Shown here: in pieces, positions 5,863 to 6,186 of the stretch
Layout of the letters: every line of letters starts with the position of its first letter
Position numbering within the stretch: position 1 is the stretch's first letter
DNA from: Elusimicrobiota bacterium
GTDB taxonomy: Bacteria > Elusimicrobiota > Endomicrobiia > Endomicrobiales > Endomicrobiaceae
Direction of reading: 5' to 3'
Assembly: GCA_031256695.1 (NCBI GenBank)
Contig: JAIRQB010000235.1
Span: 1-6,186 of the forward strand
Length of the DNA stretch: 6,186 nucleotides
The notes under the pieces: model-generated
The model's database searches: none
What the model was told of the DNA's origin: nothing
The model's input: the letters and a program-made list of their open reading frames with translations, nothing else
Made by a program: the position numbers and the translations under genes

Positions 5863-6186
5863 TTTTTTAGCAAAAGAGCCGGGCATTTTAAGGTAATCTT
5901 TCCACTTTTCATTTATAACTCTCATAAAACTCATAGAATTTGGGTTTTGAGAATTAAACCAATAACTTAATTCGCTAGAAAAGTCTATTGAAAGCCATTT
6001 TTCATCAATGAGGTCAGACACTCCATATTTAGGCATTTTAACTATATTTGACTTTGCTATTGGGATAAAAATACCGCTTTTTAGAAAATAGCCTAAATGG
6101 GCGCATACAGAACGGTTGAATTCTCCTAAATCCGTATACCAACTTAAAGAATTAGAACCGATGTGTAAATCAAATTGTTTATTTGG
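5860..6186 (-). CDS. DUF4912-domain protein, C-terminal part (5' end cut by window edge)
   Basis: The last 108 residues and the stop are present; the start lies beyond the right edge. The visible stretch fits the second half of the DUF4912 pattern: a SWYTDLGEFNRSVCAHLGY segment (15-33), then SGIFIPIAKSNIVKMP (37-52) and KYGVSD (53-58). The family consensus, as I recall it, has W-Y-x-x-L then G-x-F-x-P-x-A-x-S-N-x-V-x-x-P with PS or SD after it. The remaining tail (60-108) is rich in Trp, Ser and Asn, ends in KMPGSFAKK, and has no motif I know. No membrane segment is seen in this part. The biochemical role of DUF4912 is not established. Such genes are, to my knowledge, often next to GH57 glucan enzymes, and here the stop overlaps the ribosome site of one, which suggests a shared role in alpha-glucan or glycogen handling. 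The family call is from pattern memory, without a profile search. Confidence 0.75.
   Translation of the reverse strand, partial: PNKQFDLHIGSNSLSWYTDLGEFNRSVCAHLGYFLKSGIFIPIAKSNIVKMPKYGVSDLIDEKWLSIDFSSELSYWFNSQNPNSMSFMRVINEKWKDYLKMPGSFAKK

Noticed and set aside
1..6186. A previously undescribed defence, mobile or CRISPR-type system
   Set aside because: No repeats, integrase, transposase, nuclease or toxin-like gene is visible; every frame of size is explained by metabolic or housekeeping genes.

Overview
The window is a compact, AT-rich bacterial segment in which all seven genes lie on the minus strand. Transcription therefore runs from the high coordinates to the low ones. Two genes are cut by the window edges. 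The longest gap without a gene is 112 nt, so this is an ordinary packed chromosome. I see no tRNA, rRNA, CRISPR array, insertion sequence or phage gene.

In transcription order, the right-hand block (6186 to 4265) holds the 3' part of a DUF4912-type gene followed by a complete GH57 (DUF1957-type) alpha-glucan branching enzyme or amylase. The DUF4912 stop codon shares a base with the Shine-Dalgarno sequence of the GH57 gene. This block looks devoted to glycogen or alpha-glucan metabolism, and it ends at a probable Rho-independent terminator at about 4192-4234.

The left-hand block (4152 to 1) holds rsmI (16S rRNA ribose methyltransferase), argC (N-acetyl-gamma-glutamyl-phosphate reductase), an MFS transporter, a cytosolic SGNH/GDSL esterase or acyltransferase, and the 5' 40% of argJ (ornithine acetyltransferase). 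Gaps are 35, 4, 33 and 36 nt, which fits one operon. The classical argC-argJ neighbourhood is thus interrupted by a transporter and an acyl hydrolase. That insertion is the most unusual aspect of the window.

The host is a low-GC Gram-negative-like or deep-branching bacterium. The DUF4912 plus GH57 pair, the ArgJ-based cyclic arginine pathway and the base composition would suit Elusimicrobiota (for example Endomicrobia) or a similar phylum, but this is a guess that the sequence alone cannot prove.

I do not see a clearly new defence or mobile system. The best leads are the arg-embedded MFS/SGNH pair, the DUF4912-GH57 pair, and the GH57 enzyme's apparent lack of the long catalytic loop.
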